DNA of 64,000 nt. Source: Mycobacterium sp. OAS707. GTDB taxonomy: Bacteria; Actinomycetota; Actinomycetes; Mycobacteriales; Mycobacteriaceae. The notes under the pieces were generated by a model. That model had not been told where the DNA came from and searched no databases. It saw only the letters and a list, made by a program, of their open reading frames with translations. The stretch is taken from positions 1,488,001 through 1,552,000 of the forward strand of contig NZ_JADBDS010000001.1 of NCBI RefSeq assembly GCF_014873705.1, read 5' to 3'. Position numbers and translations under genes: made by a program. Below, in pieces: positions 29,673 to 41,210 of this stretch. Numbering within the stretch: position 1 is the first letter of the stretch; the number at the start of each line of letters is the position of its first letter.

Positions 29673-31014
29673 CGATCGGCGCCCATCCGCTGCGGCCCAC
29701 CGCGAAGTACGAATCGCCGAGTTCCGAAGCCGGCAGGTGGCTGAAGTGGTTCCAGTAGTCGAACACGAAGCCGTCCGGGCTGATGAACTCACTGATGGTG
29801 CGCGGCCCGATGGTGCCAAGCGAGGGATGGTTGTTCGCGATCACCACCACCGACGCGCCGCTGACCGCATCGCCGAACCGGTTGAACACTGCCTCGTCCG
29901 GAAACTCCGACGCCAATACTTCCGGCGAGGTCACCGGGTCGTAGACGCCGATCTCGGCATTCGGGTGCGCCTTCTTCAGCGCGTCGAGCACCTTGATCGA
30001 CATCGACCCGCGCAGGTCGCTGGTTTCCGGCAGGCCCTTGAAGGCCATGCCGAGGATGCTGATCTTCAGCGGACCCGACGCCAGGTTGCGCCGGTTGATC
30101 TCGCTGCTGATGAACTGCACCGTCTCCTCGGGCTGGCGCTCGTTGACAAGTCGGCCCGCCGAGGTGATCTCCATCTCGATGCCCCGCGTGCGCGCACTCT
30201 CCATCAGGATGTGCGGATCCTTTTCCAGACATGGGCCACCGACGAGCCCCGGCAGCGGGATGTTCGTGCGGTTGTAGCCCAGCTTGCCCGCCGAGATCAC
30301 CTCGTGCGCACTGACTCCGAACGCGTCGCACACCCGCGCGACCTCGTTGGCGAAGGCGAACTGCACATCACGGAACGTGTTGCTGACGAGCTTGATGATC
30401 TCGGCGGTCTCGATATCGGCGACCTGAACGATCGAAATGGTGAGCCGGCGAAATATTGCAGCGGCGCGATCTGCAACAGCCGGATCGTCGGCTCCGACAA
30501 TTTGCGGCAATTCACGCAATTCCTGCAGCGCCTTGCCTTCCAGTGTGCGTTCCGGGCACATCGCGATATCGAATTTCTTGCCGCTGGCCGCCAGAATCGG
30601 CGCCACGACGTTGCGCGTCGTCCCGACTTTCACGGTCGATCGCAACAGCACCAGCGCCCCGTCGCGCATGTTCTCGGCGATGTCGCGGGCCGCACTTTCG
30701 ATCATGTCGAGGCGCGCCACACCGTCAGGCGACAACGGCGTGCCGACCGTGATGATGTATGTGTCGCAAGAGAAGCTGTCATCGAAGCGTTCTGCGGCCA
30801 CCAACTTTTTCGACCTGGTCACGCCTGCCAACGCGTCCGGCAGACCCGTCTCGGTGAAATGCGGCGTTCCCGCGTTTGTCATCTCGACGATGTCGGGGCG
30901 CTTCTCGACGCCGATGACCGTATTGCCGGCCTCGGCGAGAACGGTCGCCAAGGTCAGTCCCACATAACCGAGTCCGACGATTCCGACGTCGTAATTTGCT
31001 GGCCCAGCCATCAT
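29665..31014 (-). CDS. UDP-glucose/UDP-ManNAc-type nucleotide-sugar 6-dehydrogenase
   Basis: 449 aa. N-terminal Rossmann motif VGIVGLGYVGLTLA, central domain with Lys208/Asn212 (IIKLVSNTF) and catalytic Cys262 in GGPCLEKDP, and a C-terminal domain from KISILGMAFKGLPETSDLRGS. The enzyme oxidises C6 of a UDP-hexose twice, giving a uronic acid nucleotide. The GGPCLEKDP cysteine loop resembles WecC-like more than classical UDP-glucose dehydrogenases, so the substrate is uncertain. This gene and the epimerase lie between maf and sseA, which are neighbours in M. tuberculosis, and run against them. Confidence 0.9.
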   Translation of the reverse strand: MMAGPANYDVGIVGLGYVGLTLATVLAEAGNTVIGVEKRPDIVEMTNAGTPHFTETGLPDALAGVTRSKKLVAAERFDDSFSCDTYIITVGTPLSPDGVARLDMIESAARDIAENMRDGALVLLRSTVKVGTTRNVVAPILAASGKKFDIAMCPERTLEGKALQELRELPQIVGADDPAVADRAAAIFRRLTISIVQVADIETAEIIKLVSNTFRDVQFAFANEVARVCDAFGVSAHEVISAGKLGYNRTNIPLPGLVGGPCLEKDPHILMESARTRGIEMEITSAGRLVNERQPEETVQFISSEINRRNLASGPLKISILGMAFKGLPETSDLRGSMSIKVLDALKKAHPNAEIGVYDPVTSPEVLASEFPDEAVFNRFGDAVSGASVVVIANNHPSLGTIGPRTISEFISPDGFVFDYWNHFSHLPASELGDSYFAVGRSGWAPIDG

Positions 31015-31119
31015 TCCTCAAGTTCCTTGCGCGGAGACGTTGCGACAACAGGTGTTCACAATACGTTGCCCCCATCCATTTGGAGCAGTGGGCGTGTGCT
31101 GTTTCGCACAGCGCCTGGG

Positions 31120-31125
31120 TAGGCT
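31120..31125 (+). promoter_or_regulatory. -10 box of sseA, leaderless start
   Basis: TAGGCT fits TANNNT and ends 7 nt before GTG 31132. No ribosome-binding site is visible, so a leaderless sseA transcript is likely. Confidence 0.5.
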
Positions 31126-31131
31126 CGTGGT

Positions 31132-32015
<884 letters not shown>

Positions 32016-32019
<4 letters not shown>

Positions 32020-32441
32020 CCATGCCGGCCGCGCTGGCCGAAGTCGTTTCGGACTTCCAGGACGTACAGGGACAGGACAAACTCGCCCTGCTGCTGGAGT
32101 TCGCCAACGAATTACCGCCGCTCCCAGCCGATCTCGAAGAGGCGGCGATGGAACCGGTGCCCGAATGCCAGTCGCCGCTGTTCCTTCACGTCGACGCGGG
32201 TGACCGCGACAAGGTCCGACTGTACTTCAGCGCACCGGCCGAAGCCCCGACGACGCGCGGCTTCGCCGCGATCCTCGCCGCGGGCCTCGACAAGCAGTCT
32301 GCCGACGACATCCTGGCCGTACCCGACGACTTCTACTCCGAACTCGGCTTGGCGAAACTGATCAGCCCGCTGCGGTTGCGCGGCATGTCCGCGATGCTGA
32401 CGCGCATCAAGCGGCACTTGCGCGCGGCAACGCCTGCCTGA
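32016..32441 (+). CDS. SufE-like sulfur acceptor protein
   Basis: 141 aa from ATG 32016 (ATGA overlap with sseA). SufE/NifU-associated fold: [31 protein letters not shown], then [11 protein letters not shown], where the Cys is the predicted sulfur-accepting residue, and a helical C-terminus ending [15 protein letters not shown]. It corresponds to Rv3284. It likely receives persulfide sulfur from SseA or a cysteine desulfurase. Confidence 0.9.
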
Positions 32442-32444
32442 CGA

Positions 32445-33131
32445 TCAGAAGAACGGCAGCTTGTACTTGCCGCTGTACTGCAGGGCTTCCTTGTTGCGCT
32501 CACCGATGACCTTGGCAGGCACACCGCCGACGATCGCGAACGGCGGCACCTCTTTGTTCACCACCGAATGTGCGGCGACGACGGCGCCCCTGCCGATCAG
32601 GCTGGGCAGCACCATGGCGCGGCTGCCGATCCATACGTGATCGTCGATGACGATGGGATCCGGCGGGTTCGGCGCGGGCACGAAGTTGGGGTGGTTGATG
32701 TCGTGGCCGCCGGCGATGATCTGCGTGTCGCTGGCGATCACGACGTCGTCGCCGATCGCGATCCCTGCCCTGGCATCCAGCAGACAGCGGAACCCGATCG
32801 ACACGTTGTTGCCGATCACGATGTATTGAATCGACCAGACGCCGGTGCCGCGGTTGATCGCGACGCCTTTGCCGATCTTTGCGCCGAACAGTCGCAGGTA
32901 TCCCAGTCGGATGAAGTGGAACGGGATGTAGGTGACGACCGTGTTGTAGAAGTACGCCACGTACACGTCGGCGATCCTGCGGAACAGGGTTTCGCCCTCG
33001 AGCTTGTAGTTGACGATGCGACCGTCGGGTTCGGTGACCCACTCCATCTTCGGTGGGATCCGCACGTTCGGGTTGACTTGGCGCTTGCGGGCGATCATCT
33101 CGGGGTCTGAAGCTTGCGGTTCAACGAACAA
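32445..33131 (-). CDS. Left-handed beta-helix O-acetyltransferase, copy 2
   Basis: 228 aa starting at TTG 33131 with AGGGGAG five nt upstream. Paralogous with the protein at 21640-22323 along its length: VTYIPFHFIRLGYLRLFGAKIGKG, catalytic His in IAGGHDINHP, and the identical RGAVVAAHS and VGGVPAKVIG cap. It probably acetylates a sugar of the same polysaccharide, but lies alone between the SufE-like gene and accA3, on the opposite strand to both. It ends 3 nt from the SufE-like stop. Confidence 0.87.
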   Translation of the reverse strand: MFVEPQASDPEMIARKRQVNPNVRIPPKMEWVTEPDGRIVNYKLEGETLFRRIADVYVAYFYNTVVTYIPFHFIRLGYLRLFGAKIGKGVAINRGTGVWSIQYIVIGNNVSIGFRCLLDARAGIAIGDDVVIASDTQIIAGGHDINHPNFVPAPNPPDPIVIDDHVWIGSRAMVLPSLIGRGAVVAAHSVVNKEVPPFAIVGGVPAKVIGERNKEALQYSGKYKLPFF

Positions 33132-33290
33132 CGGGGCTCCCCTATGTGCATCAGCGATTTGCTGGACCGACAGCCACCTTAGCCCGGTGCGCGGTCAACC
33201 TTCCAAACTCACCGCGAATTTGCTCGCGGGCGTGCCGCACCCGCGGGTTGGGTAGGCAGTCATGCCCCTTAAACTGCGAGGCGCTACATT

Positions 33291-35131
<1,841 letters not shown>

Positions 35132-35132
35132 T

Positions 35133-35828
35133 TCAGTCTGGAGTCACCAGGCTGCGTTCGGCCAGTTTCGCACCGAAGTACTCGGCGTCGGGGTCAACGA
35201 CGACCGTCGTGTCGTCGTTGCGGCGCGCCAACGTGTCACGGGCCATCTGCTCGAACGAGATCTTCTGCGGCCCACCGATGTTCACGACGCCGTTGAGTGG
35301 GTCGGCGACGGCCGCACGGGCGACGACCCCGGCGACATCGTCCGCGGCGATCGGCTGAATCAACGCGTCCGGTACCCGGACCTGATCGTCGTCGGCCATC
35401 GAATCGGTGATGGCGTCGGTGAATTCGGTGAACTGCGTGGCCCGCACGATCGTGTATGGCAGGCCCGATTCGGTGATGATCTTCTCCTGCACCACCTTTG
35501 CCCGCATGTAACCGCTGTCGGGTAACCCGTCGACTCCAACGATCGACAGCGCCACGTAGTGGCCGACTCCGGCACGCGCCGCCACGACCACCAGATTGCT
35601 GGTCGACTTCTTGAAGAACTCCATCACGGGATCGTCCTCGAACGAGGGCGAATTGACGACGTCGACGAGCACGTCGGCGCCGCTGAGCGCCTCGGCGAGA
35701 CCTGAGCCGGTGAGTACGTCGACGCCCGATCCGCGCGATGCGGCGACCACGTCGTGGCCCTCCGCGGTGAGGAGGTCGACGACCTTGGTGCCAATGAGAC
35801 CGCTCGCGCCGATAACTGTGATCTTCAT
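35133..35828 (-). CDS. NAD(P)-binding atypical SDR (NmrA-like)
   Basis: 231 aa from ATG 35828. Nucleotide-binding start MKITVIGASGLIGTKVV, YVALSIVGVDG and the GYMRAKVVQE segment in place of a classical YxxxK site, then LIQPIAADDVAGVVARA, as in NmrA/NAD(P)H-binding SDRs. Such proteins sense redox ratio or act as oxidoreductases on small substrates. Function not assignable. It is divergent from the small GNAT-like gene, with starts 16 nt apart. Confidence 0.75.
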   Translation of the reverse strand: MKITVIGASGLIGTKVVDLLTAEGHDVVAASRGSGVDVLTGSGLAEALSGADVLVDVVNSPSFEDDPVMEFFKKSTSNLVVVAARAGVGHYVALSIVGVDGLPDSGYMRAKVVQEKIITESGLPYTIVRATQFTEFTDAITDSMADDDQVRVPDALIQPIAADDVAGVVARAAVADPLNGVVNIGGPQKISFEQMARDTLARRNDDTTVVVDPDAEYFGAKLAERSLVTPD

Positions 35829-35844
35829 GCTTACCATCACACGC

Positions 35845-36156
35845 GTGGAGCCCGTCGAAATCAATGCAGGTGCTTGGTATTTGCGTATGCCGCGCGCGGA
35901 TGACCGCGTGGACGACCGGCCCGCACTGGCCGAGCTGGGTGAGACCGACGACGACTACGTCCAAAAACGGGCTGCCCAGTGGGAGTCGGATACCACCTAC
36001 ACGTGGGCGGTGTGCGAGCCGACGACCGGCGAACTGGTCGCTGAAGTCACGCTGCAACCGGCGACCGGGTTGATCGGTTTGCGCGCGCGCCAGGGCCACG
36101 CCGAGGCGGCGCAGGCCGCAGGCGACGCGGTGCGGCGATTCGCCGACAGCCTCTAA
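35845..36156 (+). CDS. Short GNAT-like protein
   Basis: 103 aa from GTG 35845, preceded by a TACCAT box (35832-35837) ending 8 nt upstream, suggesting a leaderless start; ATG 35827 would add six residues. The sequence looks like the first half of a RimJ/RimL-type N-acetyltransferase (WYLRMPRADDRVDDRPALAEL, YTWAVCEPTTGELVAEVTL) but then ends without the acetyl-CoA-binding loop. It may be a reduced, non-catalytic relative. It overlaps the next gene tail to tail by 4 nt. Confidence 0.6.
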   Translation: MEPVEINAGAWYLRMPRADDRVDDRPALAELGETDDDYVQKRAAQWESDTTYTWAVCEPTTGELVAEVTLQPATGLIGLRARQGHAEAAQAAGDAVRRFADSL

Positions 36157-36713
36157 CGCGTGTCGATGTCCCGACCGGTCGCGAGATCCGCACAGTCGAC
36201 CGCGATCACGTCCGTCCGCCTGCTCAGGAAAGGCCGCGCGCCCTCGTCACCACGAAGCGTCGCCAACAACTCCGGCCAGTGCTCGCGCGCTATGACGACC
36301 GGGTGCCCGGGCCTGCCGTCGTAATGCGCGCGGGCCAAACCGGAGGACGACGAGCGTGCCGCGTCCAGCACCCGTCGTATCGCGTCGGGGCCGGCGTCGG
36401 GGGTGTCGACTGCGTGCAAAACCGCGTACTGCGCGTCGACGGCCGCGATGCCCGCACGCACCGACGCGCTGAGCCCGTCTGCCCAGTCGTGCGCCAGCAC
36501 GGCCCGCGCGGGCGCAGGTACGTCGACGATTGCGGCACCCAGCACCACGACGACGTCGTCGCACCCCCCGTCGTTCAGCGCAGCCACACAGGCACGCAGC
36601 CACCGACCGTTCTCGGCACGCACTTTTGGCATGCCGTAACGCGTCCCCGCCCCGGCCGCCAGCAGCACACCCGCCGCGGTGCCGCTGTTCTGCATGTGAA
36701 CAGTGTGAAACAT
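36153..36713 (-). CDS. MobA-like NTP transferase (molybdopterin cytidylyltransferase type)
   Basis: 186 aa. The nucleotidyltransferase start GVLLAAGAGTRYGMPKV and the LHAVDTPDAGPDAIRRVL and GRPGHPVVIAREHWPELL motifs match MocA/MobA-like proteins that attach CMP or GMP to molybdopterin. The usual DxP substrate motif is visible as VDTPD. ATG 36695 is an alternative start. No other molybdenum-cofactor gene is nearby, so the role is open. Confidence 0.8.
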   Translation of the reverse strand: MFHTVHMQNSGTAAGVLLAAGAGTRYGMPKVRAENGRWLRACVAALNDGGCDDVVVVLGAAIVDVPAPARAVLAHDWADGLSASVRAGIAAVDAQYAVLHAVDTPDAGPDAIRRVLDAARSSSSGLARAHYDGRPGHPVVIAREHWPELLATLRGDEGARPFLSRRTDVIAVDCADLATGRDIDTR

Positions 36714-36968
36714 CGGCGGCCACCGATCCAGGCGACCGTTCGTACTGTTTCGGGTCTGAGCTGGGGGAACGAAAAACCTGGTAGATCGATTGCGACATGT
36801 TCGCGATTGGGCGTAGGGTCAAATCAGGTTGAGTTCACAGCCAGCGGAAGCGTCAGACGACGCGCAGGGTAGAGAAACCCGCCTTGTAGCGAGGCTTTGA
36901 GGACGCAGGGCCTAACAATTTGACGTGAACCACAGTACGAATCACGTATTCCCACTGATGGAGTCACA

Positions 36969-37409
36969 ATGTCTACCCCCAATGTCCGTCCGGGCTCCCC
37001 GGGCGCTTTAATCGAACCCACCGACTGCCACGCGGCGCATTTCGCCACCCGGTGGTTGAAGCCTTCGATGGCCGTGATCACGGCGCATGGCGAACTCGAT
37101 GCGGCAAATTCACAGCAGTTCGTCGACTACGCCTTGCGGCACGCACCGCACACCGACCGCTTGGTCTTGGACCTGACAGGCGTGGAGTTCTTCGGCACGG
37201 CAGGTTTTTCCGCCTTGCACACCCTGAACGTCCGCTGCGCTGCAGAAAAGATCGAATGGGCCATGGCGCCCAGCCCAGCGGTCAGCCGGCTCATGCGCAT
37301 CTGCGATCCGGACTCGACGCTGCCCATTTGCGACGGCGTGGACTCAGCGCTGGCAGCCGTGCAGGGTGAGCCACGCCGGCTATTGCAGCTGGTCCCGAAG
37401 TCTCGCTAG
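36969..37409 (+). CDS. STAS-domain anti-anti-sigma-like protein next to sigF
   Basis: 146 aa, one STAS domain from about residue 33 (MAVITAHGELDAANSQQF) with the LVLDLTGVEFFGTAGFSALH loop. In SpoIIAA/RsbV the loop is D-S-S-G, with the second Ser phosphorylated; here the positions read G76-T77-A78-G79, so the phospho-acceptor is Ala. Such a protein could bind RsbW without being switched off by phosphorylation, or could be switched at Thr77. The gene overlaps the 3' end of sigF by 30 nt, tail to tail. A role as a SigF regulator is inferred from location. Confidence 0.78.
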   Translation: MSTPNVRPGSPGALIEPTDCHAAHFATRWLKPSMAVITAHGELDAANSQQFVDYALRHAPHTDRLVLDLTGVEFFGTAGFSALHTLNVRCAAEKIEWAMAPSPAVSRLMRICDPDSTLPICDGVDSALAAVQGEPRRLLQLVPKSR

Positions 37410-38171
37410 GGATTTCGCCAACAACCTAGACACGTGCATCTGCGAGATGCCGACCCGCTCGGCGATCTGCGTCTGCGTCAACGATTCGAAGAACCGCAAT
37501 AACAGCACGGTCCGCTCACGCTCCGGCAACGCAGCGAGCAAGGGCCGCAACGCTTCTCGGTTCTCGATCTGGTCCAGGCCGAGATCGACGTCGCCCAGCG
37601 TGTCGGCAATCGCAGGCGCATCCTCATTGCCGCTGCCACCGCCGCTGTCGATAGACAGGGTGTTGTAGGAGCTACCCGCGACCAGACCCTCGATCACCTC
37701 GTCGCGATCCATGTCGAGCTCGAGAGCGAGTTCGGTTGCCGTCGGGGCGCGGCCGAGTCGCTGCGACAGTTCCGCCGTGGCGGCACCCAGCCTCAAGTGC
37801 AGTTCCTTGAGCCTGCGCGGAACCTTGACCGACCAGCTGTTGTCGCGAAAGTGCCTGCGAACCTCACCCATGATGGTCGGCACCGCGAACGAAACGAAGT
37901 CCGATCCCGCATTGACGTCGAATCGGATCACCGCGTTCACCAGCCCGACGCGGGCCACCTGCACCAGATCGTCGCGGGGTTCGCCGCGGCCGTCGAATCT
38001 GCGGGCGATGTGATCGGCAAGCGGCAGACAGCGCTCGACAATCCGGTCGCGCTGACGCTGGAACTGCGCCGACGAATCGGGCAGCCCTTCGAGTTCGCGG
38101 AACATGGCTGCGACGTCCGCATATTCAGAGTTCGATCGTGACGATGAACCCTGGGCCGACGAGGGGGTCAC
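37380..38171 (-). CDS. sigF: Stress-response sigma factor SigF
   Basis: 263 aa from GTG 38171, overlapping the rsbW stop by 4 nt. It has the sigma-B/F-type regions: 2 (PLADHIARRFDGRGEPRDDLVQVARVGLVNA), 3 (HLRLGAATAELSQRLGRAPTATELA) and 4 (ERTVLLLRFFESLTQTQIAERVGISQMHVSRLLAKSLARLRDQL). It directs RNA polymerase to GTTT-N(15-17)-GGGTA-type promoters for stationary phase, envelope and oxidative stress genes. It is co-transcribed with its anti-sigma factor as in Rv3286c-Rv3287c. Confidence 0.97.
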   Translation of the reverse strand: MTPSSAQGSSSRSNSEYADVAAMFRELEGLPDSSAQFQRQRDRIVERCLPLADHIARRFDGRGEPRDDLVQVARVGLVNAVIRFDVNAGSDFVSFAVPTIMGEVRRHFRDNSWSVKVPRRLKELHLRLGAATAELSQRLGRAPTATELALELDMDRDEVIEGLVAGSSYNTLSIDSGGGSGNEDAPAIADTLGDVDLGLDQIENREALRPLLAALPERERTVLLLRFFESLTQTQIAERVGISQMHVSRLLAKSLARLRDQLQ

Positions 38172-38602
38172 TGCAGCGAACTCGCTCGCCTTGCCGTCAT
38201 CGAGATTCCGAACACCCGCTCCTCCTCGGGGCCCTGCCCGTCTTGGAAGGTGCGCACCTCGTCGGTGAGTGAGCTCAACACATGCCAACTGAAGCTGCCC
38301 GGGGCAAGGATGTCCGGGCTCTTACACGTGGTCGACGCGTCGATGACCACCGCGTCGTCTCGCGGGACCACCACCAGCGAGAGCGTGGAATCCGGAACGG
38401 CCGATCGAATCAGCCGGGTGCAGGCTTCGTCCACGGCGAGCCGCAGGTCGGCGACGGCGTCGAAATCGAGGTCCTCAAACGTCGCGACGGCCGCCACCAA
38501 GGTACGCAGCACCGCCAAGTTCTCCAGCTTCGCAGCGACCCGGAATTCGACGGAACGGGCGCTGCGCGCCTGCCCGTTGTCTGTATTCGTGTCGTCGGCC
38601 AT
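38168..38602 (-). CDS. rsbW: Anti-sigma factor RsbW/UsfX of SigF
   Basis: 144 aa from ATG 38602 with a GGGAGG ribosome-binding site. GHKL ATPase-type anti-sigma fold: FDAVADLRLAVDEACTRLIRSA is the N-box helix, in which the usual Asn after EAxx is Arg, a feature I also recall in M. tuberculosis UsfX. SFSWHVLSSLTDEV follows. It binds and holds SigF until released by an anti-anti-sigma protein. A GGGGTAG element lies 29-35 nt upstream on its strand, but I do not see a GTTT partner at 15-17 nt, so self-activation by SigF is only possible. Confidence 0.94.
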   Translation of the reverse strand: MADDTNTDNGQARSARSVEFRVAAKLENLAVLRTLVAAVATFEDLDFDAVADLRLAVDEACTRLIRSAVPDSTLSLVVVPRDDAVVIDASTTCKSPDILAPGSFSWHVLSSLTDEVRTFQDGQGPEEERVFGISMTARRASSLQ

Positions 38603-38701
38603 GTGACCTCCCGGAAATTTCCTCGCGACACTACCCCAGGTCGAATCCCAGCTAGTCACCGGAGCACCAACGACCTGTCGGGGACGACGTGTGGCAACGA
38701 C

Positions 38702-38724
38702 GGCGGCGGGGTAATCCCCCCGCC
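38702..38724. repeat. GC-rich hairpin between rsbW and topoisomerase IB
   Basis: GGCGGCGGGG-TAAT-CCCCCCGCC: nine pairs with one bulged C around a TAAT loop. It lies in the 260-nt divergent region between rsbW and topoisomerase IB, about 100 nt from the first and 140 nt from the second, and otherwise no gene is visible there. It may be an operator or a structured 5' leader. Confidence 0.55.
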
Positions 38725-38862
38725 ATGGACGAAGTTCGGCGACGCCGTGCGGTTGACAAGGTGATGACGCTGTGACGCCGATGGCGAGCAAGCCGACGCG
38801 CCAGTTGATGTCCTCTTCACCATGGTGCACGTGCAGTACCCCACCGTGGTTGCTCCTCAAAC

Positions 38863-39879
38863 ATGCGGCTTCGTCGTAGCGCCGTCCGCGGCCCCGGAAT
38901 ACGTCGGGTGCGCCGCGGCAGGGGTTTCGCCTACGAGCACCCGGACGGCACACCAGTCACCGATGCGGCCACACTGCAGCGCATTCGCGATCTGGTGATC
39001 CCGCCCGCCTGGAAGAAGGTCTGGATCTGCCCGTACCCGAACGGGCACATCCAGGCGGTCGGAACCGACGCCGCGGGCCGTCGCCAGTACCTCTACCACC
39101 AGCGATGGCGGCAGGAGCGGAACGAGGAGAAGTTCGACCGGGTGCTGGAGATGTCGGCGGCGCTTCCGGAGATGCGCCAGCGCATCGCTGCCGACCTGCG
39201 CGGCCGGGGAATGGGCCGGGATCGGGTGCTTGCCCTCGCGCTGCACCTGCTGGACCTCGGCTACTTCCGTGCCGGCGGCGAGCAGTACGCCGAGGAGCAC
39301 AATTCCTATGGCATTGCCACGCTGCGCTGCGAGCACGTGGCGTTACAGAAGCAAGCTGTCGAGTTCGACTATCCGGCCAAGAGCGGGGTGCGCCGCACGC
39401 TGCTGATCGATGATCCCGAGGTGATCCGCTCGGTGCGCGCATTGATGCGCAGTCGGCCGCGGTCCGATCGATTGCTGGTGTGCCGCAACGGTTCTGACCG
39501 CATCGAACTGCATGCAGACGACCTCAACGCTCGGTTCAAGGAACTCGTCGGCGACGAGTACACGGTCAAGGACCTGCGCACCTGGCACGGCACCGTGCTC
39601 GGCGCCGCCGCATTCGCCGACGCGGACCCTCCCGTGAACAAGACTGTGATCAAGCGAGTCGAATCCGCTGTGATGAAGGAGGTTTCAGAAGAACTCGGCA
39701 ACACGCCGGCGGTAGCACGGTCGTCTTACGTCGACCCGCGGGTGGTCGAGGGATACGAGGCCGGCTTGACCATTGCCGCGGGTGTGCGTCGAGCCGACCG
39801 CACCAGGGTCCCCGCCAAGCGGCAGGCCATCCTTGAAAGCAGCACCGCGAGGCTGATCCGCAAGGTGGCCAAGGGCTAG
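38863..39879 (+). CDS. DNA topoisomerase IB
   Basis: 338 aa, typical of poxvirus-like bacterial type IB topoisomerases. It relaxes supercoils by a transient 3'-phosphotyrosyl link. Visible: PPAWKKVWICPYPNGHIQAVGTDAAGRRQY of the N-terminal domain; the catalytic-domain LALALHLLDLGYFRAGGE; KDLRTWHGTVLGA with Arg/His; and the active-site Tyr in ARSSYVDPRV. It is absent from M. tuberculosis at this position but found in fast-growing mycobacteria. It overlaps the next gene tail to tail by 4 nt. Confidence 0.94.
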   Translation: MRLRRSAVRGPGIRRVRRGRGFAYEHPDGTPVTDAATLQRIRDLVIPPAWKKVWICPYPNGHIQAVGTDAAGRRQYLYHQRWRQERNEEKFDRVLEMSAALPEMRQRIAADLRGRGMGRDRVLALALHLLDLGYFRAGGEQYAEEHNSYGIATLRCEHVALQKQAVEFDYPAKSGVRRTLLIDDPEVIRSVRALMRSRPRSDRLLVCRNGSDRIELHADDLNARFKELVGDEYTVKDLRTWHGTVLGAAAFADADPPVNKTVIKRVESAVMKEVSEELGNTPAVARSSYVDPRVVEGYEAGLTIAAGVRRADRTRVPAKRQAILESSTARLIRKVAKG

Positions 39880-41072
39880 CCAGTGGCGGCTTCCGGCTTG
39901 CTCTCCGCCAATATCGACGCATGGTAGAGGCGGACGGTGTCCTCGGCGATCCGGTCCCAGTTGTAGCGGGCCACCACACGATCACGTCCGGCACCGCCGA
40001 GGCTGCGCCGCAAGAAGGAGTCGCGTAGCAGCAGGTTCACCGCGGCCGCGAGTTGCCGAGGATGCTGGTGTTCGACCAAGCGGCCCGTCACGTCGTCGAT
40101 GACGATGTCGACCAGTGCGCCCGCCGCAGACGCCACCACGGGCACGCCGCAGGCCATGGCTTTCAGCGCTACGACGCCGGACGACCCGCCGGCAGGGGTA
40201 CACGCGACCACATCGGCGGACCGCAGCAGCCCCGGCATATCGTCGGGTGCAACTGCACCGTGCAGTCGTAACCGGTCGGCGACACCCAACTGTGTCGCGA
40301 GGCCGCGAAGCCGGGACGCCTCGGCGCGGGACTCCCCGGCGACGCTCCCCCCGACGACGACGAATTCGGCGTCGGGGATGTAGGGCAGAGCGTGAATCAC
40401 GGTCTCGAACCCATTGCCTGCCAACAGCTTTCCGACGCTGACAATGCGATGCATCTCGGTTCGCGGCGCTTGTGGCCCATTTGGGGTAAACCGGCTGACG
40501 TCGACACCGGACGGAATCACAGATGTGCCTCTTCGCGGCCGTCCCATCCGAGTCAACTCGAACGCCTCCGCCTGACAACTCGCCGACACCTGCGTCGCGG
40601 CCTTGGCCAGCTTCGACTCCAACCGGCGTCGCGGCCCATCCGTGCCCAAGCCGTGAAAAGTCAACACGGTCGGCAGTCCGAACTGACGTGCCACGAGTTC
40701 GGCCACGAGGCCCGACGTCCAGAAGTGCGCGTGGGTGAGATCGGGCGCGCCGTGGGTCCAGTCTGCCGCAAGATATTGGGCAAACGAACTCATCGCGGGT
40801 AGCAGCTCGTCGCCGACGAGGCGCTTTGGCGGACCGGCGGGCACCTGAATAACGTTGTAGCCCTGTGGTGTTTCGGCACGCTCGGGCAGATGAGGGTCGT
40901 CACGGCGGGTGTAGACCGTCACTCGATGTCCACGCCGGGCAAGTGCGGCGGAAAGGTCTGCAACGTGCGCACTTTGCTCGTCGGCCGCATCGCCCGCCGT
41001 CGCCGCGAGCGGGTTTGCGTGGGCCGAGATCATCGCGATGGTCACAGGCTCGTCGATGACGCCATGAGTCAC
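39876..41072 (-). CDS. GT-B glycosyltransferase (GT4) in the SigF region
   Basis: 398 aa from GTG 41072. N-terminal Rossmann: TIAMISAHANPLA, then QSAHVADLSAALARRGHRVTVYTRR. The acceptor helix region is PDLTHAHFWTSGLVAELVARQFGLP. IPSGVDVSRF and RIVSVGKLLAGNGFETVI open the C-terminal domain, and the donor site is CTPAGGSSGVVALKAMACGVPVVAS, where the first EX7E Glu appears to be replaced (S-G-V-V-A-L-K). It is separate from the exopolysaccharide cluster and divergent from the SigF-driven operon. Acceptor unknown. Confidence 0.85.
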   Translation of the reverse strand: MTHGVIDEPVTIAMISAHANPLAATAGDAADEQSAHVADLSAALARRGHRVTVYTRRDDPHLPERAETPQGYNVIQVPAGPPKRLVGDELLPAMSSFAQYLAADWTHGAPDLTHAHFWTSGLVAELVARQFGLPTVLTFHGLGTDGPRRRLESKLAKAATQVSASCQAEAFELTRMGRPRRGTSVIPSGVDVSRFTPNGPQAPRTEMHRIVSVGKLLAGNGFETVIHALPYIPDAEFVVVGGSVAGESRAEASRLRGLATQLGVADRLRLHGAVAPDDMPGLLRSADVVACTPAGGSSGVVALKAMACGVPVVASAAGALVDIVIDDVTGRLVEHQHPRQLAAAVNLLLRDSFLRRSLGGAGRDRVVARYNWDRIAEDTVRLYHASILAESKPEAATG

Positions 41073-41174
41073 GCCATCGGATAGCCGCGGCGTTTGATCC
41101 GCAAACTGTCGAGGGTTCGCTGTTCGCAATCCGGATTCACAGGTTCGCTTTCGGGATCAAAGGTGGGCCGCAGC

Positions 41175-41201
41175 GGTTTTCACCGAGATTGCACCGGGTA
41201 T
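41175..41201 (+). promoter_or_regulatory. SigF promoter of the 41211-44654 operon
   Basis: GGTTT (41175-41179), 16 nt, GGGTAT (41196-41201): a full match to the mycobacterial SigF consensus. The expected start of transcription is within a few bases of ATG 41211, so the first message would be nearly leaderless. Confidence 0.8.
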
Positions 41202-41210
41202 TCCGCGGCC

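Noticed and set aside
31101-31120. GTTT followed by GGGTAG upstream of sseA, resembling a SigF promoter
   Set aside because: The spacer is only 12 nt; the TAGGCT box at leaderless distance explains the start better.
38689-38714. GTGT-N16-GGGTAA, a possible SigF promoter for topoisomerase IB
   Set aside because: Both elements carry a mismatch and the sequence lies inside a GC-rich hairpin; not enough to call.
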